A DNA stretch of 64,000 bases from positions 186,001 to 250,000 of the forward strand of contig NZ_JNXT01000008.1 of the NCBI RefSeq assembly GCF_000716675.1. The letters run 5' to 3'. The notes beneath the pieces are model-generated. The model did not search any database and was not told the origin of the DNA. It saw nothing but the letters and a program-made list of their open reading frames with translations. The number at the start of each line of letters is the position of its first letter. Position 1 is the first letter of the stretch. Both the position numbers and the translations under genes were made by a program. This document shows, in pieces, positions 24,665 through 53,547 of this stretch. The stretch comes from Streptomyces alboflavus. Lineage in GTDB: Bacteria > Actinomycetota > Actinomycetes > Streptomycetales > Streptomycetaceae.

Positions 24665-27600
24665 GAGCGCGGGCAGGCGCCGCTGCACCTCGTCGACGGC
24701 GGCCTGGTCCAGCGGGACCAGCGCGAAGTCGGACGGGGTGCGGGTGGGCGCAGTGCGGTCCGCGGCCAGTTCGGCGAGCGCGGCGCACCACAGGTCGAGC
24801 AGCCGTCGGGCGTCCTCGCCGGACAGCACCCCGGTGGCGTACGACCAGCGGGTCGCGAGGGCGGGGCCTTCCGGACCGTCCACGGTGGAGGCGATGATCT
24901 CCAGCGGGAAGAGCACGGGCAGCGGGTTGCGGGCGGGGCGCAGCGGGGGCAGGTGCTCGGGGGCGGGCGTCCACGCGCCGCCGCCCCGCTCGGCCCCGGC
25001 ACCGTCCTGCCCGGTCCCGCCGCCCCGCTCCCCGCCGCCGGTGAACCGGCCCAGGTAGTTGAAGACGGCTTCGGGTGTGCGGGGCGCGCCCAGGAGGTCG
25101 GTGTGCTCGCGCAGCAGGCCGTGGCCGATGCCGTTGTCCTCGTACTGCCGCAGCTGTTCCTTGATCGAGAGGAGTGCGGCGCGCGCCTCCGCGTCCGGGG
25201 CGGACGCCGTCCCGGTGTCGAGCAGCACCGGGTACCAGCTGGTGAACCAGCCGACGGTGCCGGACAGTTCGGCGCCGGGCACCACGGCCTCCTCGCGGCC
25301 GTGGCCCTCGGCGGCGATGACGTCGGGGCCGAGGCCGCTCTCGCCGCGCTCCGCGCGCCAGCGGCCGAAGGCCAGCGCGGCCGCGGCGAGCAGGACGTCG
25401 TGCACGGTGCCGTGCACCGCGGCGGGCACGTCGGTGAGCAGGGCGCGGGTGAGGTCGCCGGGGAGGGTGCGCTCCAGGTGCGCCACGGCGTCCTGGGTGT
25501 CGCGGGCGGGGTCGAGCGGACGGCCGCCGAGCGCGGGCGCGGAGGCCGCGTCGTGCGCCCGCCACGCGGTGGCCTCGGCCTGGCGTGCGGGTTCGCGGGC
25601 CGCGTCGGCGAGGCCGAGGGACCACTGCCGGAACGAGGTCGAGGGGTCCGGTGCGGGCAGTTCGGTGCCGTCGAGCACGGCCTGGTGGGCGGCGGCCAGG
25701 TCGGCGGTGAGGATGCGCCAGGACACGCCGTCGACGGCGAGGTGATGGATGATCAGGAGCAGCCGTCCGGCTTCCCCAGGGCCGAGGTCGCACCACAGCG
25801 CTCGCACCAACTGACCCTGGTCCGGGTCGAGTTCGTCGACGGCGTGGGCGGCGTGCTCGGCGATCACCGCGGCCCGGTCGGCCGCGTCGGTCCCGGTGAG
25901 GTCGACGCGCAGCAGCGCGTCGGCACCGCGCGGGGTGCCGGGCGGCGGCACATCGAGGGCGTGCTGCCCGCCCTCGGTCACCAGGCGGGCGCGCAGCATC
26001 GGGTGCCGGTCGAACAGGGCGTCCAGGGTGGCCGTCAGGGTGCGCTCGTCCGCCTCCGGGGGCGTCAGGACGTACAGGTACTGGTGCAGGCCCGTGACCG
26101 GGCCGCGCTCCAGGGCCCAGCGCATGATGGGCGTGAGCGGCACCCGGCCGGTCGCGGGCACGGCGGGAAGCCCCGGGGCCGGTCCGGTGGCGCGCGCGGC
26201 GCGGGCGAGGGCGGCGGGCGTCTTGTGCTCGAAGACGTCCCGGGGGGTGAGCAGGAGCCCGGCCTTGCGGGCGCGGGCCACCAGCTGGATGGAGAGGATG
26301 CTGTCGCCGCCGAGCGCGAAGAAGCTGTCGTCGGCCCCGGCCCCGGGGGCGCGCAGGAGCTCGGCGAACAGCTCGGTCAGGCGTGCCTCGCGCATGCCCC
26401 GGGGTGCGGTGCCGGTGGCGCGCGCCGCCAGGTCGGCCGCGGGCAGCGCCGCCCGGTCGAGCTTGCCGCCCGGGGTGAGGGGCAGCCGGTCGAGGAGGAG
26501 CAGCGCGCTCGGCACCATGTGGTCGGGGAGGCGGCGCCCGAGGCGGGCGGTCAGCTCGTCGAGGTCGGGGGCGGCGCCGGGCGCGGGCACGACGTAGCCC
26601 GTCAGGTGCGGGCTGCCGCCGTCCGCACGGAGCAGCACGGCGCAGGCCGCGACCTCCGGCTGCCCGCCGAGGACGGCCTCGATCTCACCCAGCTCCACGC
26701 GCAGGCCCCGCAGTTTGACCTGCCCGTCGGCGCGGCCGACGAAGACGAGCGCGCCGTCGCGGCGGCGGCGCACCAGGTCCCCGGTGCGGTAGAGGCGCTC
26801 GCCGGGCCCGCCGAAGGGGTCGGCGACGAAGCGTTCCGCGGTCAGCGCGGGCCGGTCGAGGTAGCCGCGGGCGAGCTGGTCGCCGCTGAGGTACAGCTCG
26901 CCGGTCACGCCGTCGGGCACGGGCCGCAGCCAGGCGTCGAGGACGTGCGCGCCGGTGTTCCACACGGGCCGGCCGATCGGCACGCCGGTGCCGCCGCCGG
27001 GCGCCACCGGCCAGGCGGTGACGTCGACGGTCGCCTCGGTGGGGCCGTACAGGTTGTGCAGCGCGGCGCCGGGCAGGGCCCGCAGCGCGGCGTCGGCGAC
27101 GGCCGGGGACAGGGCCTCCCCGCTGGCGAAGAGCAGCCGCAGGCTCGCGCAGCCGGCGGCGGCCGGTTCGGCCGCGAACGCGGCGAGCATGGAGGGGACG
27201 AAGTGCGCGACGGTGACGTCGTGGCCGCGTACGGCGGCCGCCACCTGGGCGGGGTCGCGGTGCGCCCCGTCGGGCAGCACGACGAGCGGGGCGCCCGTCA
27301 GCATCGGCAGGAAGAACTCCCACACCGACACGTCGAAGGCGGCCGGGGTCTTCTGCAGGACGCGGTCGGCGGGGGTCAGCGGGTAGGTGTCGGCCATCCA
27401 GCGCAGCCGGTTGACGAGCGCGCGGTGGGTGACGACGGCCCCCTTGGGCCGTCCGGTGGAGCCCGAGGTGTAGAGGACGTACGCGGCGTGCTCGCCGCGC
27501 AGGTCCGCGTGCACGTCGGCGGGTGCGGCGGCGGCGAGTTCGGCGCGCGTGTCCGGGTCGTCGAGGAGCAGCGCGGGCACCGCGTCGGGGACGTCGAGGG

Positions 27601-30600
27601 CGGTGGCGATCTCGCGGGTGCTGATGAGGACCCGGGGTGCGCTGTCGGTGAGCATGTGGGCGGTGCGTTCGGCCGGGTAGCCGGGGTCGACCGGTACGTA
27701 GGCGCCGCCCGCGCGGTGCACGGCGTGCAGGGCCACGACCAGGTCGGCACAGCGGGGCAGCGCCACGGCGACGTGGACCTCGGGGGCGACGCCACGGGCC
27801 CGCAGGAGGGCGGCCAGGGCGCCGACGCGCCGGTCGAACTCGGTGTAGTCCACCTCTAGTTGAGCCTCCCCGGCACCTCCCTCCGGCCCGGCTTCGACGA
27901 GTGCGAGCGCCGACGGCGTGCGGGCGTACCGCTCCCGCAACACCTCCGGCAGGGGCGCGGACGGCAGCTCCCGCGCCTCCCCGGTCCCGTCACCGAGCAC
28001 CCGCGCCCGCTCGTCCGCCGTCAGGGCGTGGATCCGGTGGACGGGCAGGTCGGGCTCGGCCACCAGGGCGGTGAGCAGCGTGACGTAGCGGTCCGCGAGG
28101 GCCTGCGCGGTCTCCCGGTCGAAGAGGCTCGTCTGGTAGGTGAGCATGCCGTTGATCCCGGCGCCGCCCGGGCGTTCGGCCAGGGTGAAGGCGAGGTCGA
28201 GCTTGGCGACGCCCGGGTCGGCGCTGACCGGGGTGACGTCGAGGCCGGGCAGCGTCAGCTCGTCCTCGGAGACGTTCTGGAAGACGAGCATCACCTGGAA
28301 CAGCGGGTTGCGGGCCAACGTGCGCTCGGGCGCGATGAGTTCGACGAGCTGCTCGAAGGGCAGGTCGGCGTGGTCGAAGGCGGCGAGGTCGCCCTCGCGC
28401 ACCCGGGTGAGCAGTTCGCGGAAGGTGGGGCGGCCGCTCAGGTCGGTGCGCAGGACGAGGGTGTTGACGAAGAAGCCGACGAGGTCGTCGAGGGCGGCGT
28501 CGGTGCGGCCCGCGACGGGCGTGCCGATCGGCAGGTCGGTGCCCGCGCCGTGCGCGGAAAGGAGCACGGCCAGGGAGGCCTGGGCGGCCATGAACACACT
28601 GGTGCCGCTCCCCGCGGTCAGGGCGCGCAGCGCCCGGTGGACGCGCGGGTCGACGGCGAACGTGACGGTGGCGCCCTCGTGGTGCTCCTCGGCGGGCCGG
28701 GGCCGGTCGTAGGGCAGCGCCAGCTCCTCGGGGGATCCGGCCAGGGCGGTGCGCCAGTACGCGGCCTGCCGCGCCACCGGGCTCTCCAGGTCGTCCTCGG
28801 CGCCGAGCACGTCGCGCTGCCACAGCGCGTAGTCGGCGTAACTCACCTCAAGGGGCGGCCAGTCGGGGTCGGTGCCGGTGGTGCGGGCGACGTACGCGGC
28901 GCGCAGGTCCCGCGTCAGCGGGCCCATGGACCACTCGTCGCCCGCGATGTGATGCAGCATCACCGTCAGCACGTGGTCCCGCTCGGTGCGCAGCAGCCGT
29001 ACCCGCAGGGGGATCTCCTCGATGATGTCGACGGTGGCCGTGACCTGCGCGTGCAGGGCCCGCTCCAGGTCGGCCTCGGCGACCGCCACCGGGTCGCCGA
29101 ACGCCACCGCGGCGCGCCCCGCGTCCTCGTCGAGGATCAGCTGGTGGGGCAGTCCTTCGGTGTCGGGGTAGACGGTGCGCAGGATGGCGTGCCGGGCGAC
29201 GAGGTCGCCCACGGCCAGGCGCAGCGCGGCCACGTCGAGGTCGCCGCCGAGGCGCAGCACGAAGAACAGGTTGTACGTGGCGCTCGGCCCGTCGAGCCGG
29301 TGCAGGAACCAGAGCCTGCTCTGCGCGAAGGACAGCGGAAGCAGCTCGCCCGGCGTGTGCTCGCGCGGCAGCAGCGGGGCCCGGCGCTCGCCGCGCGGAA
29401 GCACGGCGGCGGCGAGCGCGGCGGGCGTGGGGTGGTCGAAGACGTCGCGCAGGGCGACGTCGGTGTCCAGGGCCGAGCGGAGCCGGTTGGCCAGGCGCAT
29501 GGCGAGCAGCGAGTGGCCGCCGAGGGCGAAGAAGTCGTCGTCGGCGCCGACCCGGGCCATCCCGAGGACGTCGGCGAAGAGCTCGGCGAGCACCGCCTCC
29601 CGCGGGTCGCGCGGGGTGCGGCCGCCCCCCGCGGCGGCGGTCTGCGGGGCGGGCAGAGCGGCCCGGTCGATCTTCCCGTTGGGGGTCAGCGGCAGCTCCG
29701 GCAGGACCATCAGGACGGACGGCACGAGGTAGTCCGGCAGCCGCTCGGCGACGTACGCGCGCACGGCGGCGGGTTCGGCGGCGCCCGGGGCGTCCCCGGT
29801 GACGTAGCCGATGAGGCGGATGGCACCGGTCGGGTCCGGCAGGCCCACCACGACGGCGTCGCCGACGTCGGGGCAGGAGCGCAGGACGGCCTCGATCTCG
29901 CCGGGTTCGACGCGGTGGCCGCGCACCTTGAGCTGGTGGTCGGCACGGCCGATGACCCGCAGGGTGCCGTCGGGCCGCCACTGGACGACGTCACCGGTGC
30001 GGTAGCAGCGCTCACCGGGCGCGCCGTACGGGTCGGCGACGAACCGGGCCGCGGTCAGCGCGGACTTGCCCAGATAGCCGCGGGCGACTCCGGCGCCGCC
30101 GAGGTACAGCTCCCCCGGTGCGCCCGGGGGCACCGGGCGCAGCCACGGGTCGAGGACCCGCACGGTGGTGTTGTGCAGGGCGCGGCCGACGTGCGGTGCG
30201 CCCGCGTCGTCGGTGAGTTCGGCGGCCGTCGACCAGACGGTGGTCTCGGTGGGCCCGTAGAGGTTGAACAGGCGGGCGCCGCCGTCGGCGAGCCGTTCGG
30301 CCAGGTCGGCGGCCAGCGGCTCGCCGCCGCTGAGCACGGCGAGGCCGGGCAGCAGCTGGGGGGCGGCCTCCACCAGGCCGCGCCACAGCGACGGGGTGGC
30401 CTGGAGGTGGGTGGCGGCGGTGCGTTCGGCGAGCGCGGCGAGCAGCGGCGGGTCGAGGACCTCCTCGCGGTCGGCGAGCACCACCGTGCCGCCGGTGACG
30501 AGGGGCACGAACAGTTCCAGGACGGCGATGTCGAAGCTCACGGTGGTCACCGCGAGCAGCCGGTCCCCAGGGCCGCTGCCGAGCGCGGCGGCCATGGTGT

Positions 30601-33600
30601 CGAGGAGGTTCGCGAGGTTGCCGTGGGTGATGACGACGCCCTTGGGGGTGCCGGTGGATCCGGAGGTGTGGATGACGTACGCGGTGTCGTCGGGCCGGGG
30701 GCGGCGGCCGGGCGGGTTCGGGTAGGGCTCGGTGCCGGGCGCGAGCACCGGTGAGTCCGCGTCGACGACGAGCAGGGGGCGGGCGTCGGTGAGGACGTGG
30801 GCGATGCGCTCGGCTGGGTGCTCGGGGTCGACGGGCAGATGGGCGGCGCCGGTCGAGGCGACCGCGAGCAGCGTGGCGACCAGGTCGGCGCGGCGCGGCA
30901 GGGCGACGCCGACGAGGGTGCCGGGGCCTGCGCCGCGCGCGGCGAGCCGGGCGGCGAGGGTGGCGACGCGTGCGCTCAGCTCGGCGTAGCTCCACTCGGT
31001 GCCGTCGGCGACGAGCGCGGGGGCGTCCGGGGTGGCCGCCGCCTGGTCGAGGAAGCGGCCCGCGAGGCCCTGGCCGGTGATGTCGGCGGTCGGTCCGTCC
31101 AGGCGGCGCGGGTCGCCGGAGTCGGGGCACAGGGCGCGGGTGGCGCGGTGCGGCGCGGCGACGAGCTGGGTGAGGACGGCGCGCAGGTGGGCGCCGATGG
31201 CCTCGGCCCGGTCCGGTGAGAGGAGTTCGGGCCGGTGGTCGAGGGCGAGCGCGAGCCGGTCCCCCGCTCCCGGAAGGGCGACGAGGACCAAGGGGTAGTG
31301 GGTGGCGTCGTGGCCCTCGGCTCCGGTGACGACGAGTCCGGCCTCCTCCTCGGTGCGGCGCAGCTGGGCCGCGTCGACGGGGAAGTTCTCGAACAGCACG
31401 AGCGTGTCGAAGAGTTCACGGTGTCCGGCGAGCCGCTGCAGCTCGGCCAGCGGCTCGTACTGGTGGTCCAGGAGGCGGGCCTGCCGCGTGCCGAGGTCCC
31501 GGACGAGGTCGGCGAGGGGCTGGTCGGGGCGCATCCGCACCCGGGTGGGCACGGTGTTGATGAACAGGCCGATCATGCGCTGCGCGCCGTCGAGGTCCGC
31601 GGGTCTGCCGGACACGGTGATGCCGAACACGACGTCGTCCCGGCCGGTCAGCCAGCCGAGGAGCAGTCCCCAGGCGGCCTGGAGCACGGTGTTGACGGTG
31701 ACGTCCTGGGCGCGGGCGAACGCGTACACCTGCGCCACGAGGTCGTCGGAGAGCGGCAGTTCGACACGCTCGGGCACACCGGCGGGCATCCCCGCGGCGT
31801 GCGGGACCAGTTGGGTGGGCCCGTCGAGACCGGCGAGCGCGGCGCGCCACAGCTCCTGGGTGCGGGCCCGGTCGCGGCCCGCGAGCCACAGCAGGTGGTC
31901 GCGGTAGGGGCGGGGCGCGGGGCCGGGGTCGCCGCGGTAGAGCGCCAGGAGGTCCTGGATGAGCAGCGGGCCCGACCAGCCGTCGAGCAGGATGTGGTGC
32001 GAGGTGAGCGCGAACAGCTGCCGGCCGCCGCCGAGGCGTACGAGGGTGAAGCGGATCAGCGGGGGCCGCGCGAGGTCGAAGCCGCGGCCGCGCTCCTCGG
32101 CGAGGAGCCGCCGGGCCCGCTCCGGCACCGGGCCGCCGCTCGCCTTGCCACGGCCGGGGCCGCTCCTCTCGCTCCCGTCGCCGCCGTGGCTCCCCGGGCC
32201 GCCGTCGCCGTGGCTCCCCGCGCCGCCGAGACCGTCGTTCCCCGCGCCGCCGAGGTCGTGTTCCGTGAACGGGATGTCCACCGCGACCGGGATCGCCTGG
32301 AGCGGGTCGGCGTCGGGGCGGGCGTGGAAGCCCGCCCGCAGGTTGGGGTGCCGTTCCATGAGGAGCCGTCCGGCGCGCCGCAGCCGGTCGGCGTCCAGGT
32401 CGCCCTCGATCTCCAGGACGGTCTGGGTGGTGTAGACGTCGGGTCCCTCGCCCTCCGCTCCGTACCCGGACAGGAAGAACAGGCCTTCCTGGAGCGGCGA
32501 GAGCGGCAGCAGGTCGGCCAGCGGATGCCGGGCCTCGATGGCCTCGATCTCCTGCTGGTCGACGCGCACCAGCGGGAAGTCGGACGGGGTGTGGCCGCCG
32601 TCGCTGGTGGCGCACCGCTCGGCGAGGGTGCGCAGGGCCGTGAGCCACAGCTCGGCGAGCCGCCGCACCTCCGTCTCGTCGAGCAGCCGCTCGGGGAAGC
32701 TGAAGGAGGCCTGCAGGACCGGTCCTTCCGGTCCTTCCACGACGGACGCGTTCAGCTGGAGGGTGTGCGAGGCGGGCAGCGCGGCGTCGGCGCCGCCGCC
32801 CAGGGAGCCGGTGAGGGCGGGCTGCCAGGGCCTCGGCCCGCTGTCACCGACCGCCGTCCGGGCGCCGAAGCGGCCCAGGTAGTTGTAGCCGATCTCGGCT
32901 CCGGGCAGGGCCGCGAGGCGGGGGGCGGCGGCCGGGTCGAGGTGGCGGAGCATGCCGTAGCCGATGCCGTGCCGGGGCGCGGCGCGGAGCTGTTCCTTGA
33001 CGCGCTTCAGGGCCGCCGCGGCGGATCCGGCGCCGGGCGCGTCGTGGCCGCCGAGGTCGAGCCGCACCGGGTGGACGCTGGTGAACCAGCCGACCGTGCG
33101 GGAGAGTTCGGCGCCCGGCACCGCCTCCTCCGCGCGGCCGTGGCCCTCCACGTCGACGAGCACCGGCTCGGGTCGGCCGCGCCAGGCCGTGAGGGCCTGC
33201 GCGAGACCGGTCAGGAGGACGTCGTCGGGGCCCGCGGCGAAGCGCTCGGGCACCGCGGTGAGCAGCGGCTCCGTGACGGCCTCTTCGAGCCGCACGGACA
33301 CGGTCCGCACGGTGCCGAGGGTGTCCCTGGCCGGGTCGAGGGGCGCGGCGACGGCCGCGTGGTCGGCGGTGAGCAGCGCCAGCCAGTCCTCGGTCTCCGG
33401 GGCGAGCGCGGGCGCGCCCGCGGCCTCGGCGAGGCCGTGCGCCCAGGCCGCCCAGGGCGTGCCCACGGCGGGCAGTTCGGCGCGCCTGCCCTGCCGGGCG
33501 GCGTCGCAGGCGGCCGCCAGGTCCTCGGTGAGGATGCGCCAGGAGACGCCGTCGACGACGGCGTGGTGGATGAGCAGGGCGAGCAGTCCGCCCCGGTCGG

Positions 33601-36600
33601 GTCCCCCGTCCAACCAGACCGCGCGCACCATCACGCCCTCGAAGGCGTCGAGTTCCTCCGCGACGCGCTGGGCGAGCGGCCGCAGGGTCGTGACGAGGTC
33701 GCCCTCGGCGACCGCCCTGCCGTCGACGCGGGTGAGCAGCGAGGCCGGGTCGAGGGCGCCCGCCTCGGGGATCTCCAGGCTGTCGACGGTGAGGCGGGCC
33801 CGCAGCACGTCGTGGTGGTCGACGAGGCGGCCGAGGCCCGCCACCAGGTGGTCGACGCGGATGCCGGGCGGGGTGTGAAGCACGGTCGACTGGTGGTAGT
33901 CGGCCAGTGGTCCGCCGCGCTCGACCAGCCAGCGCTGGATCGGGGTGAGCGGCACGCTGCCCGTGGCGGGGAGCCGGTCGGCGGGCGCCGCGGGGTCCGC
34001 CGCCGGGGCGGCGCGGGTCGCGAGGGCCTCGACGGTGCGGGCCTCGAAGACGTCGCGGGGGCGCAGGAGCAGGCCGCGGCGCTTGGCCGCGCCGACGAGC
34101 TGGATGGAGGAGATGCTGTCGCCGCCGAGGGCGAAGAAGCTGTCGTGGACGCCGACTTCGTCGACTCCGAGGACCTCGGCGAACAGTGCGGCCAGTTCCT
34201 TCTCGGTCTCGTCGCGCGGCGCGACCAGGTCGGCCGACGGCGACAGGTCGGGGTCGGGCAGGGCGGCGCGGTCGATCTTGTTGGCGCGGGTGAGGGGCAG
34301 CGCGTCGAGGGTGACCAGGGCCGTGGGCACCATGTGGTCGGGCAGGGTGCGGGCGGTCCAGGCGAGGAGTTCCTCGGGCGCGGGCCCCGCGTCACCGGCG
34401 ACGGGCACGACATGGGCGACGAGACGGCGCACGCCCCGGTCGTCGGCGCGGTCGGTGACCACGGCCTGGGCGACGCGCGGATGGGCCGTCAGACGGGCCT
34501 CGACCTCGCCGGGTTCGACGCGGAAGCCGCGGATCTTCAGCTGGTGGTCGGTGCGGCCCGCGTACTCCAGCTCGCCCGCGGTGTTCCAGCGCGCCAGGTC
34601 CCCGGTGCGGTACATGCGGGTGCCCGCGGGGCCGAAGGGGTCGGCGACGAAGCGGTCCGCGGTGATGCCGGGCCGGCCGAGGTAGCCGCGCGCGAGGCCG
34701 GTGCCCGCGATGTACAGCTCGCCCAGGGTGCCGGGGGCGACCGGGCGCAGCGCCTCGTCGAGGACGTAGGCGCGCTTGTTGACGTCGGGCGGTCCGATCG
34801 GGACGGGGCCGCCGGTCCAGTCCCGGGGCACCAGCCAGGTGGCGGAGTTGACGACGGCCTCGGTGGGTCCGTACGCGTTGAACAGGCGGTGGCGGGCCGC
34901 CCAGGTGCGGATGACCTCGCCCGGCAGCGCCTCGGTGCCGACGATCAGCGTCAGGTCCCGGGGCAGCCGGGCGGCGGGCGGCAGTGAGGCGACGACGGTG
35001 GGCGGGATGACGGCGAGGGTGAGGTCCGCGTCCCGCAGGAACTCGGCGAGGGGCTCCCCGGCGCGCCGCTCCTCCGGTACGACGACCAGGGTGGCCCCGG
35101 AGAACAGGGAGTTGGCGAGTTCGCAGAAGGTGACGTCGAAGCTCGGTGAGGCGAACTGGGTGACACGGTCGCCGGGCCCGGTGCCGAAGCAGGCGTGCGC
35201 CCACGCGATGAGGTCGGCGAGGGGCCGGTGGGCGACGAGAACGCCCTTGGGGGTGCCGGTGGAGCCCGAGGTGTAGATGAGGTACGCGCCGTGGTCCAGG
35301 CGCAGGGGTGCCCTGCGGTCGGCGTCGGTGGGGTTGTGGCGGGGCTCGTCGGCGGCGGGCGGCGCGTCGGCGTGGAGCACGGTCGCCGGTCCCGACCAGG
35401 CGGCGGTGTCGGTGCCTGAGCCGGTCAGGACGGTACGTATGGAGGCGTCGGCGCGCAGGGACGTCAGGCGGTCGGCGGGGTAGCCGGGGTCGAGGGGCGC
35501 GAAGACGCCGCCCGCCTTGGCGACGGCGAGCTGGGCCACGTACACGTCGGCGCCGCGGGGCAGCGCGACCCCGACGACGTCCTCGGGGCCCACGCCGTGG
35601 GCGATGAGGCGGTGTGCGAGGGCGTTGGCGCGCTCGTTCAACTCCTGGTACGTCAACGTCCGTTCGCCGTCGGTGACGGCGGGCAGGTCGGCGTGGGCGG
35701 CCGCGCGGGCCTCGAAGAGCGCCGGGAGGGTCGCCGCGGTGACGTCGGTGACGTCGGAGTTGAAGCCGCGCAGGACCTGCTCGCGCTCCTCGGCGGTCAG
35801 CAGGTCGAGCTGGGCGAGCGGGCGGTGCGGGTCGGTGGTGAACTCCTCGACGGCGCGCACGAGGCGGTCGGCGACGCGGCGGACGCGCGGTGCGTCGAAG
35901 GCGTCCGGATGGTGGCGCAGGCGCAGCGTGAGGCCGCCGTCGGCGGCGGGGGCGGCGACGAGGGTGAGGGGGTAGTGCGTGGCGTCCGCACCGCGCACGG
36001 CTGTGACGCGCAGCCCCGCGAACTCGGCGCTCCCGGCGTCCCCCGAGTCCCCCGTGCCGCCCTGCTCCACGAGGTAGTTCTCGAACACGCACAGGGTGTC
36101 GAAGAGCGGACCGCCGAGGTCGGCGAGCTGCTGGACGCGGGCGAGCCCGATGTGGTGGTGGGCGAGCAGCGCGGACTGCTCCCCGCTCACGCGCCGAAGG
36201 AGCGCGGCGAGGGTCTCGGCGGGCCGCAGCGTGACCCGGACGGGCAGGGTGTTGATGAAGAGGCCCACCATGCCCTCCACGCCGCCGAGTTCGGCGGGGC
36301 GGCCGGAGACGGTCGTGCCGGACACGATGTCCTGACGTCCCGTCAGGTCGGCGAGGATCAGGGACCACAGGGTCTGTACGACGGTCGGCGCGGTGACGTC
36401 GAGGTCCCGGGCGGTCGCGGTCAGCGCGGCGCCGAGCCGCGCGCCGAGGGGGATGTCCAGGGTGGCGGGTTCGACGGCGGGCAGCGCGGTGGGAGCGACG
36501 ACGGTGGGGCCCTCGAGGCCGGTGAGCGCCGTCTGCCAGGCCCGTTCGTCGGCGGCGGTGTCGCGGGCGGCGGCCCAGGCGAGGTAGTCGCGGTACGGGC

Positions 36601-37131
36601 GGACCTGCGGCAGTCCGCTCGCGGCGCCGTCGGCCGCGTACAGCGTGAACAGCTCCTGGATGACGCGGGCCGTGGACCAGCCGTCGAGGAGCAGGTGGTG
36701 GTGGGTGAACAGGAGCCGGTGGCGCCGCTCGGCCAGGCGCAGGGCGGTGAAGCGGATCAGCGGCGGTGTGCCCAGGTCGAAGCGCTCGCCGCGGTCGGCG
36801 TCGGTGATCCGCCGGGCCTCGCGCTCCCGCTCCGCAGCGGGCAGCCCGGTCAGGTCCTGCTCCCGCCACGGCAGTTCGACGCCGTGCGGGATGAGGGTGA
36901 CGGGCTCGCCGTTCTTGCGCTGCCGGAAGGCCGCCATCAGGTTCGGGTGGCGGCGCAGGAGCGCGTCGGCCGCGCGGCGAAGGCGGGGGCCGTCGAGGGG
37001 GCCCTCCAGGTCGAAGGCGATCTGCACGGTGTAGACGTCCAGCGCGCTCTCGTCGTAGGAGGACAGGAAGTACAGCCCTTGCTGCAACGGGGACAGCGGG
37101 AGTATGTCCTGCAGTCCTGCGGGTGCGCCGG

Positions 37132-37135
<4 letters not shown>
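21383..37135 (-). CDS. Non-ribosomal peptide synthetase, last four modules of the operon
   Basis: GTG 37135 is chosen because GGAGG lies five bases upstream and the GTGA overlaps the previous stop; a GTG at 37147 with no RBS is the alternative. The protein has about 5250 residues in the order C-A-T-E, C-A-T, C-A-T-E, C-A-T. His motifs are HHLLLDGWS (about residue 149), [10 protein letters not shown] (E, 1196), HHILLDGWS (1719), HHIAGDEWS (2734), [10 protein letters not shown] (E, 3804) and HHAVLDGWS (4301). The four carrier-protein Ser motifs are GGDS, GGHS, GGDS and GGDS. It adds X(D), Gly, Ser(D) and a possibly basic residue. The C-terminus stops about 30 residues after the last carrier domain, with no thioesterase, reductase or terminal C domain, so chain release or transfer needs another protein. 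Confidence 0.95.
24665..29344 (-). other. NRPS module 10 in view: C-A(Ser)-T-E, D-Ser
   Basis: The C domain is LCL type ([25 protein letters not shown]). The A pocket is D-V-W-H-F-S-L-V-D-K, a serine code. The carrier motif is GGDS and the E domain carries [30 protein letters not shown] and NYLGRF, so D-Ser is expected. The E domain holds a Gly-rich insert ([20 protein letters not shown]). Confidence 0.9.
29345..32514 (-). other. NRPS module 9 in view: C-A(Gly)-T
   Basis: The C domain is DCL type ([21 protein letters not shown]) and contains a Gly/His/Ser-rich insertion at 32128-32262. The A pocket is D-I-L-Q-L-G-L-V-W-K, the classic glycine code. The carrier motif is GGHS, as expected before an LCL condensation domain, and there is no E domain. 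Confidence 0.9.
32128..32262 (-). repeat. Low-complexity insertion in module 9 C domain
   Basis: Repeats of about 15-20 bp encode [22 protein letters not shown] sequence between the N-terminal core and the HHILLDGWS motif of the C domain, a position where the other C domains have no such stretch. Confidence 0.7.
32515..37120 (-). other. NRPS module 8 in view: C-A-T-E, substrate unknown, D residue
   Basis: The C domain begins [12 protein letters not shown], the type that follows an epimerase (DCL), matching the E domain ending the preceding gene. The A-domain pocket read by alignment to PheA is D-V-C-V-I-G-A-V-N-K (from FDVTFCE, AVIPP, LIVGTEA and [11 protein letters not shown]). I do not recognise it. 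The carrier motif is GGDS and the E domain has [11 protein letters not shown] and NYLGRF. The A10 motif is NKIDR rather than GKIDR, with the Lys retained. Confidence 0.75.
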
Positions 37136-53531
<16,396 letters not shown>

Positions 53532-53535
<4 letters not shown>

Positions 53536-53547
53536 CGGTTCCTCCAT
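53532..53547 (-). promoter_or_regulatory. Coupled RBS and stop/start overlap between NRPS genes
   Basis: On the minus strand the sequence is ATGGAGGAACCGGTGA. GGAGG sits five bases before the GTG that shares GTGA with the upstream stop. The spacing and overlap are identical to the junction at 37132-37147. Confidence 0.8.
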